This document shows, one piece after another, positions 11,281-23,250 of a DNA stretch of 64,000 nucleotides. The position numbers were made by a program, and so were the translations under genes. The DNA comes from Tritrichomonas musculus (Eukaryota > Parabasalia > Tritrichomonadida > Tritrichomonadidae), in NCBI GenBank assembly GCA_039105265.1, contig JAPFFF010000077.1, positions 124,001 to 188,000 on the forward strand, written 5' to 3'. Each line of letters opens with the position of its first letter. The first letter of the stretch is position 1. The notes under the pieces are model-generated. The model saw only the letters and a list, made by a program, of their open reading frames with translations. It had not been told where the DNA came from and searched no databases.

Positions 11281-14200
11281 GTTGCATCTGATGATTCAAC
11301 TGCAGTTCTCGTTGCATCTGATGATTCAACTGCAGTTCTCGTTGAATCTGATGATTCAACTGCAGTTCTCGTTGAATCTGATGATTCAACTGCAGTTCTC
11401 GCTGTATCTGATGATTCAACTGCAGTTCTCGTTGCATCTGATGATTCAACTGCAGTTCTCGTTGCATCTGATGATTCAACTGCAGTTCTTGTTGCATCTT
11501 ATTATTAAACTGCAGTTCTCGTTGCATCTGATGATTCAACTGCAGTTCTCGTTGCATCTGATGATTCAACTGCAGTTCTCGTTGAATCTGATGGTTCAAC
11601 TGCAGTTCTCGTTGAATCTGATGGTTCAACTGCAGTTCTCGTTGAATCTGATGATTCAACTGTAGTTCTCGTTGCATCTGATGATTCAACTGCAGTTCTC
11701 GTTGCATCTGATGATTCAACTGCAGTTCTCGTTGAATCTGATGATTCAACTGCAGTTCTCGTTGAATCTGATGATTCAACTGCAGTTCTCGTTGCATCTG
11801 ATGATTCAACTGCAGTTCTCGTTGCATCTGATGATTCAACTGCAGTTGTCGTTGCATCTGATGATTCAACTGCAGTTCTTGTTTCATCTTATTATTAAAC
11901 TGCAGTTCTCGTTGCATCTGATGATTCAACTGCAGTTCTCGTTGCATCTGATGATTCAACTGCAGTTGTCGTTGCATCTGATGATTCAACTGCAGTTCTC
12001 GTTGCATCTGATGATTCAACTGCAGTTCTCGTTGCATCTGATGATTCAACTGCAGTTCTTGTTTCATCTTATTATTAAACTGCAGTTCTCGTTGAATCTG
12101 ATGATTCAACTGCAGTTCTCGTTGCATCTGATGATTCAACTGCAGTTCTCGTTGAATCTGATGATTCAACTGCAGTTGTCGTTGCATCTGATGATTCAAC
12201 TGCAGTTGTCGTTGCATCTGATGATTCAACTGCAGTTCTCGTTGAATCTGATGATTCAACTGTAGTTCTCGTTGCATCTGATGATTCAACTGCAGTTCTC
12301 GTTGAATCTGATGATTCAACTGTAGTTCTCGTTGAATCTGATGATTCAACTGCAGTTCTCGTTGAATCTGATGATTCAACTGTAGTTCTCGTTGAATCTG
12401 ATGGTTCAACTGCAGTTCTCGTTGAATCTGATGATTCAACTGCAGTTCTCGTTGAATCTGATGATTCAACTGCAGTTCTTGTTGCATCTGATGATTCAAC
12501 TGCAGTTCTCGTTGAATCTGATGATTCAACTGTAGTTCTCGTTGCATCTGATGATTCAACTGCAGTTCTCGTTGAATCTGATGATTCAACTGTAGTTCTC
12601 GTTGCATCTGATGATTCAACTGCAGTTCTCGTTGAATCTGATGGTTCAACTGCAGTTCTCGTTGCATCTGATGATTCAACTGCAGTTCTCGTTGAATCTG
12701 ATGATTCAACTGCAGTTCTCGTTGCATCTGATGATTCAACTGCAGTTGTCGTTGCATCTGATGATTCAACTGCAGTTCTCGTTGAATCTGATGATTCAAC
12801 TGCAGTTCTCGTTGCATCTGATGATTCAACTGCAGTTCTTGTTGAATCTTATTATTAAACTGCAGTTCTCGTTGAATCTGATGATTAAACTGCAGTTCTC
12901 GTTGAATCTTATGATTAAACTGCAGTTCTTGTTGAATCTTATTATTAAACTGCAGTTCTCGTTGCATCTGATGATTCAACTGCAGTTCTCGTTGCATCTG
13001 ATGATTCAACTGCAGTTCTCGTTGAATCTGATGGTTCAACTGCAGTTCTCGTTGAATCTGATGGTTCAACTGCAGTTCTCGTTGAATCTGATGATTCAAC
13101 TGTAGTTCTCGTTGCATCTGATGATTCAACTGCAGTTCTCGTTGCATCTGATGATTCAACTGCAGTTCTCGTTGAATCTGATGATTCAACTGCAGTTCTC
13201 GTTGAATCTGATGATTCAACTGCAGTTCTCGTTGCATCTGATGATTCAACTGCAGTTCTCGTTGCATCTGATGATTCAACTGCAGTTGTCGTTGCATCTG
13301 ATGATTCAACTGCAGTTCTTGTTTCATCTTATTATTAAACTGCAGTTCTCGTTGCATCTGATGATTCAACTGCAGTTCTCGTTGCATCTGATGATTCAAC
13401 TGCAGTTGTCGTTGCATCTGATGATTCAACTGCAGTTCTCGTTGCATCTGATGATTCAACTGCAGTTCTCGTTGCATCTGATGATTCAACTGCAGTTCTT
13501 GTTTCATCTTATTATTAAACTGCAGTTCTCGTTGAATCTGATGATTCAACTGCAGTTCTCGTTGCATCTGATGATTCAACTGCAGTTCTCGTTGAATCTG
13601 ATGATTCAACTGCAGTTGTCGTTGCATCTGATGATTCAACTGCAGTTGTCGTTGCATCTGATGATTCAACTGCAGTTCTCGTTGAATCTGATGATTCAAC
13701 TGTAGTTCTCGTTGCATCTGATGATTCAACTGCAGTTCTCGTTGAATCTGATGATTCAACTGTAGTTCTCGTTGAATCTGATGATTCAACTGCAGTTCTC
13801 GTTGAATCTGATGATTCAACTGTAGTTCTCGTTGAATCTGATGGTTCAACTGCAGTTCTCGTTGAATCTGATGATTCAACTGCAGTTCTCGTTGAATCTG
13901 ATGATTCAACTGCAGTTCTTGTTGCATCTGATGATTCAACTGCAGTTCTCGTTGAATCTGATGATTCAACTGTAGTTCTCGTTGCATCTGATGATTCAAC
14001 TGCAGTTCTCGTTGAATCTGATGATTCAACTGTAGTTCTCGTTGCATCTGATGATTCAACTGCAGTTCTCGTTGAATCTGATGGTTCAACTGCAGTTCTC
14101 GTTGCATCTGATGATTCAACTGCAGTTCTCGTTGAATCTGATGATTCAACTGCAGTTCTCGTTGCATCTGATGATTCAACTGCAGTTCTCGTTGCATCTG

Positions 14201-15660
14201 ATGATTCAACTGCAGTTCTCGTTGAATCTGATGATTCAACTGCAGTTCTCGTTGCATCTGATGATTCAACTGCAGTTCTTGTTGAATCTTATTATTAAAC
14301 TACAGTTCTCGTTGAATCTGATGATTAAACTGCAGTTCTCGTTGAATCTTATGATTAAACTGCAGTTCTTGTTGAATCTTATTATTAAACTGCAGTTCTC
14401 GTTGCATCTGATGATTCAACTGCAGTTCTCGTTGCATCTGATGATTCAACTGTAGTTCTCGTTGCATCTGATGATTCAACTGCAGTTCTCGTTGCATCTG
14501 ATGATTCAACTGCAGTTCTCGTTGAATCTGATGATTCAACTGCAGTTCTTGTTGCATCTGATGATTCAACTGCAGTTCTCGTTGAATCTGATGATTCAAC
14601 TGCAGTTCTCGTTGCATCTGATGATTCAACTGCAGTTCTCGTTGAATCTGATGATTCAACTGCAGTTGTCGTTGCATCTGATGATTCAACTGCAGTTGTC
14701 GTTGCATCTGATGATTCAACTGCAGTTCTCGTTGAATCTGATGATTCAACTGTAGTTCTCGTTGCATCTGATGATTCAACTGCAGTTCTCGTTGAATCTG
14801 ATGATTCAACTGTAGTTCTCGTTGAATCTGATGATTCAACTGCAGTTCTCGTTGAATCTGATGATTCAACTGTAGTTCTCGTTGAATCTGATGGTTCAAC
14901 TGCAGTTCTCGTTGAATCTGATGATTCAACTGCAGTTCTCGTTGAATCTGATGATTCAACTGCAGTTCTTGTTGCATCTGATGATTCAACTGCAGTTCTT
15001 GTTTCATCTGATGATTCAACTGCAGTTCTCGTTGAATCTTATTATTAAACTGCAGTTCTCGTTGCATCTGATGATTCAACTGCAGTTCTCGTTGCATCTG
15101 ATGATTCAACTGCAGTTGTCGTTGCATCTGATGATTCAACTGCAGTTGTCGTTGCATCTGATGATTCAACTGCAGTTCTCGTTGAATCTGATGATTCAAC
15201 TGTAGTTCTCGTTGCATCTGATGATTCAACTGCAGTTCTCGTTGAATCTGATGATTCAACTGTAGTTCTCGTTGAATCTGATGATTCAACTGCAGTTCTC
15301 GTTGAATCTGATGATTCAACTGTAGTTCTCGTTGAATCTGATGGTTCAACTGCAGTTCTCGTTGAATCTGATGATTCAACTGCAGTTCTCGTTGAATCTG
15401 ATGATTCAACTGCAGTTCTTGTTGCATCTGATGATTCAACTGCAGTTCTCGTTGAATCTGATGATTCAACTGTAGTTCTCGTTGCATCTGATGATTCAAC
15501 TGCAGTTCTCGTTGAATCTGATGATTCAACTGTAGTTCTCGTTGCATCTGATGATTCAACTGCAGTTCTCGTTGAATCTGATGGTTCAACTGCAGTTCTC
15601 GTTGAATCTGATGATTCAACTGCAGTTCTCGTTGCATCTGATGATTCAACTGCAGTTCTC
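11281..15660. repeat. 4.38-kb block, source-like copy (offset 12,450)
   Basis: It matches 23731-28110 at an offset of 12,450 bp. The rare GCTGTATC unit occurs only at 11401 and 23851, exactly 12,450 bp apart. The match fails at 15661 (GCTGCATC) versus 28111 (GTTGCATC ending TTGTC). Confidence 0.88.
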
Positions 15661-18600
15661 GCTGCATCTGATGATTCAACTGCAGTTCTCGTTGAATCTG
15701 ATGATTCAACTGCAGTTCTCGTTGAATCTGATGATTCAACTGTAGTTCTCGTTGAATCTGATGATTCAACTGCAGTTCTCGTTGAATCTGATGATTCAAC
15801 TGTAGTTCTCGTTGAATCTGATGGTTCAACTGCAGTTCTCGTTGAATCTGATGATTCAACTGCAGTTCTCGTTGAATCTGATGATTCAACTGCAGTTCTT
15901 GTTGCATCTGATGATTCAACTGCAGTTCTCGTTGAATCTGATGATTCAACTGTAGTTCTCGTTGCATCTGATGATTCAACTGCAGTTCTCGTTGAATCTG
16001 ATGATTCAACTGTAGTTCTCGTTGCATCTGATGATTCAACTGCAGTTCTCGTTGAATCTGATGGTTCAACTGCAGTTCTCGTTGCATCTGATGATTCAAC
16101 TGCAGTTCTCGTTGAATCTGATGATTCAACTGCAGTTCTCGTTGCATCTGATGATTCAACTGCAGTTCTCGTTGCATCTGATGATTCAACTGCAGTTCTC
16201 GTTGAATCTGATGATTCAACTGCAGTTCTCGTTGCATCTGATGATTCAACTGCAGTTCTCGTTGCATCTGATGATTCAACTGCAGTTCTCGTTGAATCTG
16301 ATGATTAAACTGCAGTTCTCGTTGAATCTTATGATTAAACTGCAGTTCTTGTTGAATCTTATTATTAAACTGCAGTTCTCGTTGCATCTGATGATTCAAC
16401 TGCAGTTCTCGTTGCATCTGATGATTCAACTGCAGTTCTCGTTGAATCTGATGGTTCAACTGCAGTTCTCGTTGAATCTGATGGTTCAACTGCAGTTCTC
16501 GTTGAATCTGATGATTCAACTGTAGTTCTCGTTGCATCTGATGATTCAACTGCAGTTCTCGTTGCATCTGATGATTCAACTGCAGTTCTCGTTGAATCTG
16601 ATGATTCAACTGCAGTTCTCGTTGAATCTGATGATTCAACTGCAGTTCTCGTTGCATCTGATGATTCAACTGCAGTTCTCGTTGCATCTGATGATTCAAC
16701 TGCAGTTGTCGTTGCATCTGATGATTCAACTGCAGTTCTTGTTTCATCTTATTATTAAACTGCAGTTCTCGTTGCATCTGATGATTCAACTGCAGTTCTC
16801 GTTGCATCTGATGATTCAACTGCAGTTGTCGTTGCATCTGATGATTCAACTGCAGTTCTCGTTGCATCTGATGATTCAACTGCAGTTCTCGTTGCATCTG
16901 ATGATTCAACTGCAGTTCTTGTTTCATCTTATTATTAAACTGCAGTTCTCGTTGAATCTGATGATTCAACTGCAGTTCTCGTTGCATCTGATGATTCAAC
17001 TGCAGTTCTCGTTGAATCTGATGATTCAACTGCAGTTGTCGTTGCATCTGATGATTCAACTGCAGTTGTCGTTGCATCTGATGATTCAACTGCAGTTCTC
17101 GTTGAATCTGATGATTCAACTGTAGTTCTTGTTGAATCTTATTATTAAACTGCAGTTCTCGTTGCATCTGATGATTCAACTGCAGTTCTCGTTGCATCTG
17201 ATGATTCAACTGCAGTTCTCGTTGAATCTGATGGTTCAACTGCAGTTCTCGTTGAATCTGATGGTTCAACTGCAGTTCTCGTTGAATCTGATGATTCAAC
17301 TGTAGTTCTCGTTGCATCTGATGATTCAACTGCAGTTCTCGTTGCATCTGATGATTCAACTGCAGTTCTCGTTGAATCTGATGATTCAACTGCAGTTCTC
17401 GTTGAATCTGATGATTCAACTGCAGTTCTCGTTGCATCTGATGATTCAACTGCAGTTCTCGTTGCATCTGATGATTCAACTGCAGTTGTCGTTGCATCTG
17501 ATGATTCAACTGCAGTTCTTGTTTCATCTTATTATTAAACTGCAGTTCTCGTTGCATCTGATGATTCAACTGCAGTTCTCGTTGCATCTGATGATTCAAC
17601 TGCAGTTGTCGTTGCATCTGATGATTCAACTGCAGTTCTCGTTGCATCTGATGATTCAACTGCAGTTCTCGTTGCATCTGATGATTCAACTGCAGTTCTT
17701 GTTTCATCTTATTATTAAACTGCAGTTCTCGTTGAATCTGATGATTCAACTGCAGTTGTCGTTGCATCTGATGATTCAACTGCAGTTGTCGTTGCATCTG
17801 ATGATTCAACTGCAGTTCTCGTTGAATCTGATGATTCAACTGTAGTTCTCGTTGCATCTGATGATTCAACTGCAGTTCTCGTTGAATCTGATGATTCAAC
17901 TGTAGTTCTCGTTGAATCTGATGATTCAACTGCAGTTCTCGTTGAATCTGATGATTCAACTGTAGTTCTCGTTGAATCTGATGGTTCAACTGCAGTTCTC
18001 GTTGAATCTGATGATTCAACTGCAGTTCTCGTTGAATCTGATGATTCAACTGTAGTTCTCGTTGCATCTGATGATTCAACTGCAGTTCTCGTTGAATCTG
18101 ATGATTCAACTGTAGTTCTCGTTGCATCTGATGATTCAACTGCAGTTCTCGTTGAATCTGATGGTTCAACTGCAGTTCTCGTTGCATCTGATGATTCAAC
18201 TGCAGTTCTCGTTGAATCTGATGATTCAACTGCAGTTCTCGTTGCATCTGATGATTCAACTGCAGTTCTCGTTGCATCTGATGATTCAACTGCAGTTCTC
18301 GTTGAATCTGATGATTCAACTGCAGTTCTCGTTGCATCTGATGATTCAACTGCAGTTCTCGTTGCATCTGATGATTCAACTGCAGTTCTCGTTGAATCTG
18401 ATGATTCAACTGCAGTTCTCGTTGAATCTGATGATTCAACTGCAGTTCTCGTTGCATCTGATGATTCAACTGCAGTTCTTGTTGAATCTTATTATTAAAC
18501 TGCAGTTCTTGTTGAATCTTATTATTAAACTGCAGTTCTCGTTGAATCTGATGATTAAACTGCAGTTCTCGTTGAATCTTATGATTAAACTGCAGTTCTT

Positions 18601-21600
18601 GTTGAATCTTATTATTAAACTGCAGTTCTCGTTGCATCTGATGATTCAACTGCAGTTCTCGTTGCATCTGATGATTCAACTGCAGTTCTCGTTGCATCTG
18701 ATGATTCAACTGCAGTTCTCGTTGCATCTGATGATTCAACTGCAGTTCTCGTTGAATCTGATGATTCAACTGCAGTTCTTGTTGCATCTGATGATTCAAC
18801 TGCAGTTCTCGTTGAATCTGATGATTCAACTGCAGTTCTCGTTGCATCTGATGATTCAACTGCAGTTCTCGTTGAATCTGATGATTCAACTGCAGTTGTC
18901 GTTGCATCTGATGATTCAACTGCAGTTGTCGTTGCATCTGATGATTCAACTGCAGTTCTCGTTGAATCTGATGATTCAACTGTAGTTCTCGTTGCATCTG
19001 ATGATTCAACTGCAGTTCTCGTTGAATCTGATGATTCAACTGTAGTTCTCGTTGAATCTGATGATTCAACTGCAGTTCTCGTTGAATCTGATGATTCAAC
19101 TGTAGTTCTCGTTGAATCTGATGGTTCAACTGCAGTTCTCGTTGAATCTGATGATTCAACTGCAGTTCTCGTTGAATCTGATGATTCAACTGCAGTTCTT
19201 GTTGCATCTGATGATTCAACTGCAGTTCTTGTTTCATCTGATGATTCAACTGCAGTTCTCGTTGAATCTTATTATTAAACTGCAGTTCTCGTTGCATCTG
19301 ATGATTCAACTGCAGTTCTCGTTGCATCTGATGATTCAACTGCAGTTGTCGTTGCATCTGATGATTCAACTGCAGTTGTCGTTGCATCTGATGATTCAAC
19401 TGCAGTTCTCGTTGAATCTGATGATTCAACTGTAGTTCTCGTTGCATCTGATGATTCAACTGCAGTTCTCGTTGAATCTGATGATTCAACTGTAGTTCTC
19501 GTTGAATCTGATGATTCAACTGCAGTTCTCGTTGAATCTGATGATTCAACTGTAGTTCTCGTTGAATCTGATGGTTCAACTGCAGTTCTCGTTGAATCTG
19601 ATGATTCAACTGCAGTTCTCGTTGAATCTGATGATTCAACTGCAGTTCTTGTTGCATCTGATGATTCAACTGCAGTTCTCGTTGAATCTGATGATTCAAC
19701 TGTAGTTCTCGTTGCATCTGATGATTCAACTGCAGTTCTCGTTGAATCTGATGATTCAACTGTAGTTCTCGTTGCATCTGATGATTCAACTGCAGTTCTC
19801 GTTGAATCTGATGGTTCAACTGCAGTTCTCGTTGAATCTGATGATTCAACTGCAGTTCTCGTTGCATCTGATGATTCAACTGCAGTTCTCGTTGCATCTG
19901 ATGATTCAACTGCAGTTGTCGTTGCATCTGATGATTCAACTGCAGTTCTCGTTGAATCTGATGATTCAACTGCAGTTCTCGTTGCATCTGATGATTCAAC
20001 TGCAGTTCTCGTTGCATCTGATGATTCAACTGCAGTTGTCGTTGCATCTGATGATTCAACTGCAGTTCTCGTTGAATCTGATGGTTCAACTGCAGTTCTC
20101 GTTGAATCTGATGATTCAACTGCAGTTCTTATTTCATCTGATGATTCAACTGCAGTTCTCGTTGCATCTGATGATTCAACTGCAGTTCTCGTTGAATCTG
20201 ATGATTCAACTGCAGTTCTCGTTGCATCTGATGATTCAACTGCAGTTCTCGTTGCATCTGATGATTCAACTGCAGTTCTCGTTGCATCTGATGATTCAAC
20301 TGTAGTTCTCGTTGAATCTGATGATTCAACTGCAGTTCTCGTTGAATCTGATGATTCAACTGTAGTTCTCGTTGAATCTGATGGTTCAACTGCAGTTCTC
20401 GTTGAATCTGATGATTCAACTGCAGTTCTCGTTGAATCTGATGATTCAACTGCAGTTCTTGTTGCATCTGATGATTCAACTGCAGTTCTCGTTGAATCTG
20501 ATGATTCAACTGTAGTTCTCGTTGCATCTGATGATTCAACTGCAGTTCTCGTTGAATCTGATGATTCAACTGTAGTTCTCGTTGCATCTGATGATTCAAC
20601 TGCAGTTCTCGTTGAATCTGATGGTTCAACTGCAGTTCTCGTTGCATCTGATGATTCAACTGCAGTTCTCGTTGAATCTGATGATTCAACTGCAGTTCTC
20701 GTTGCATCTGATGATTCAACTGCAGTTCTCGTTGCATCTGATGATTCAACTGCAGTTCTCGTTGCATCTGATGATTCAACTGCAGTTCTCGTTGAATCTG
20801 ATGATTCAACTGCAGTTCTCGTTGAATCTGATGATTCAACTGCAGTTCTCGTTGCATCTGATGATTCAACTGCAGTTCTTGTTGAATCTTATTATTAAAC
20901 TGCAGTTCTCGTTGAATCTTATGATTAAACTGCAGTTCTCGTTGAATCTTATGATTAAACTGCAGTTCTTGTTGAATCTTATTATTAAACTGCAGTTCTC
21001 GTTGCATCTGATGATTCAACTGCAGTTCTCGTTGCATCTGATGATTCAACTGCAGTTCTCGTTGCATCTGATGATTCAACTGCAGTTCTCGTTGCATCTG
21101 ATGATTCAACTGCAGTTCTCGTTGAATCTGATGATTCAACTGCAGTTCTTGTTGCATCTGATGATTCAACTGCAGTTCTCGTTGAATCTGATGATTCAAC
21201 TGCAGTTCTCGTTGCATCTGATGATTCAACTGCAGTTCTCGTTGAATCTGATGATTCAACTGCAGTTGTCGTTGCATCTGATGATTCAACTGCAGTTGTC
21301 GTTGCATCTGATGATTCAACTGCAGTTCTCGTTGAATCTGATGATTCAACTGTAGTTCTCGTTGCATCTGATGATTCAACTGCAGTTCTCGTTGAATCTG
21401 ATGATTCAACTGTAGTTCTCGTTGAATCTGATGATTCAACTGCAGTTCTCGTTGAATCTGATGATTCAACTGTAGTTCTCGTTGAATCTGATGGTTCAAC
21501 TGCAGTTCTCGTTGAATCTGATGATTCAACTGCAGTTCTCGTTGAATCTGATGATTCAACTGCAGTTCTTGTTGCATCTGATGATTCAACTGCAGTTCTT

Positions 21601-21930
21601 GTTTCATCTGATGATTCAACTGCAGTTCTCGTTGAATCTTATTATTAAACTGCAGTTCTCGTTGCATCTGATGATTCAACTGCAGTTCTCGTTGCATCTG
21701 ATGATTCAACTGCAGTTGTCGTTGCATCTGATGATTCAACTGCAGTTGTCGTTGCATCTGATGATTCAACTGCAGTTCTCGTTGAATCTGATGATTCAAC
21801 TGCAGTTCTCGTTGAATCTGATGATTCAACTGCAGTTCTCGTTGAATCTGATGATTCAACTGCAGTTCTCGTTGCATCTGATGATTCAACTGCAGTTCTC
21901 GTTGCATCTGATGATTCAACTGCAGTTCTC
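12571..21930. repeat. 9.36-kb higher-order block, copy 2 of 2
   Basis: This is the second copy of 1-9360, in the same orientation and about 3.2 kb after copy 1 ends. The near identity implies a recent unequal exchange or amplification event, or active gene conversion. Confidence 0.92.
14300..20119 (-). other. open frame of 1,939 codons, duplicate of 1730-7549
   Basis: This is the copy of the 1730-7549 frame, carried by the 9.36-kb duplication and bounded by the same two stop types. Its equal length shows that no stop or frameshift has arisen in either copy since duplication. That is expected for a recent event and does not by itself indicate selection. Confidence 0.3.
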
Positions 21931-23149
21931 GTTGAATCTGATGATTCAACTGCAGTTCTCGTTGCATCTGATGATTCAACTGCAGTTCTCGTTGCATCTG
22001 ATGATTCAACTGCAGTTCTCGTTGCATCTGATGATTCAACTGCAGTTCTCGTTGCATCTGATGATTCAACTGCAGTTCTCGTTGCATCTGATGATTCAAC
22101 TGCAGTTCTTGTTTCATCTGATGATTCAACTGCAGTTCTCGTTGCATCTGATGATTCAACTGCAGTTCTCGTTGAATCTGATGATTCAACTGAAGTTCTC
22201 GTTGAATCTGATGATTCAACTGCAGTTCTCGTTGCATCTGATGATTCAACTGCAGTTCTCGTTGAATCTGATGATTCAACTGCAGTTCTCGTTGCATCTG
22301 ATGATTCAACTGCAGTTCTCGTTGCATCTGATGATTCAACTGCAGTTCTCGTTGCATCTGATTATTCAACTGCAGTTCTTGTTTCATCTTATTATTAAAC
22401 TGCAGTTCTCGTTGAATCTTATTATTAAACTGCAGTTCTCGTTGAATCTGATGATTCAACTGCAGTTCTCGTTGCATCTGATGATTCAACTGCAGTTCTC
22501 GTTGAATCTGATGATTCAACTGCAGTTGTCGTTGAATCTGATGATTCAACTGCAGTTCTCGTTGCATCTGATTATTCAACTGCAGTTCTTGTTTCATCTT
22601 ATTATTAAACTGCAGTTCTCGTTGAATCTTATTATTAAACTGCAGTTCTCGTTGAATCTGATGATTCAACTGCAGTTCTCGTTGCATCTGATGATTCAAC
22701 TGCAGTTCTCGTTGAATCTGATGATTCAACTGCAGTTCTCGTTGAATCTGATGATTCAACTGCAGTTGTCGTTGCATCTGATGATTCAACTGCAGTTCTC
22801 GTTGAATCTGATGATTCAACTGCAGTTCTCGTTGCATCTGATGATTCAACTGCAGTTCTCGTTGCATCTGATGATTCAACTGCAGTTCTCGTTGCATCTG
22901 ATGATTCAACTGCAGTTCTCGTTGAATCTGATGATTCAACTGCAGTTCTTGTTTCATCTTATTATTAAACTGCAGTTCTCGCTGCATCTGATGATTCAAC
23001 TGCAGTTCTCGTTGCATCTGATGATTCAACTGCAGTTCTTGTTTCATCTTATTATTAAACTGCAGTTCTCGCTGCATCTGATGATTCAACTGCAGTTCTC
23101 GTTGCATCTGATGATTCAACTGCAGTTCTCGTTGCATCTGATGATTCAA
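20129..23149 (-). other. open frame of 1,006 codons, same decamer
   Basis: It runs from the TACAG-derived stop at 23150-23152 down to the TAA at 20129-20131. The upstream part holds many QFNNKMKQ decamers, from GTTTCATCTTATTATTAAAC units, that are characteristic of the TGTAG-poor domains. Confidence 0.3.
20581..23010. repeat. 2.43-kb block, copy 1 (offset 10,410)
   Basis: It matches 30991-33420 at an offset of 10,410 bp. Shared markers include TGAAG at 22171 and 32581 and GTTGCATCTGATTATTC at 22351 and 32761. One substitution was noticed (21661 C-type, 32071 A-type). A 30-bp insertion in the second copy ends the match. Confidence 0.85.
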
Positions 23150-23250
23150 CTACAGTTCTCGTTGCATCTGATGATTCAACTGCAGTTCTTGTTTCATCTT
23201 ATTATTAAACTGCAGTTCTCGCTGCATCTGATGATTCAACTGCAGTTCTC
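23131..23250. repeat. landmark module: TACAG unit, TTCTT unit, GTTTCATC unit, GCTGCATC unit
   Basis: The four-unit order is a C-type unit with TACAG, a C-type unit ending TTCTT, a GTTTCATCTTATTATTAAAC unit and a GCTGCATC unit. It recurs at 29101, 40051, 44130, 62970 and, cut by the window edge, 63900. At 33571 the module is present but has TGCAG instead of TACAG. TACAG puts a TAG stop in the long minus-strand frame. Confidence 0.85.

Larger units (their letters stand above)
7559..14269 (-). other. open frame of 2,236 codons, same decamer; coding status unresolved
   Basis: This continues the same minus-strand phase between the TAA at 7559-7561 and the TAG at 14300-14302. It spans the 1,320-bp tandem pair, so two long stretches of its peptide are repeated 440 residues apart. 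Composition is Gln/Leu-rich with one Arg, one Glu and one His per decamer. No membrane segment or cysteine occurs. The first Met is only the nearest in-frame ATG inside the repeat and has no special context. Confidence 0.3.
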
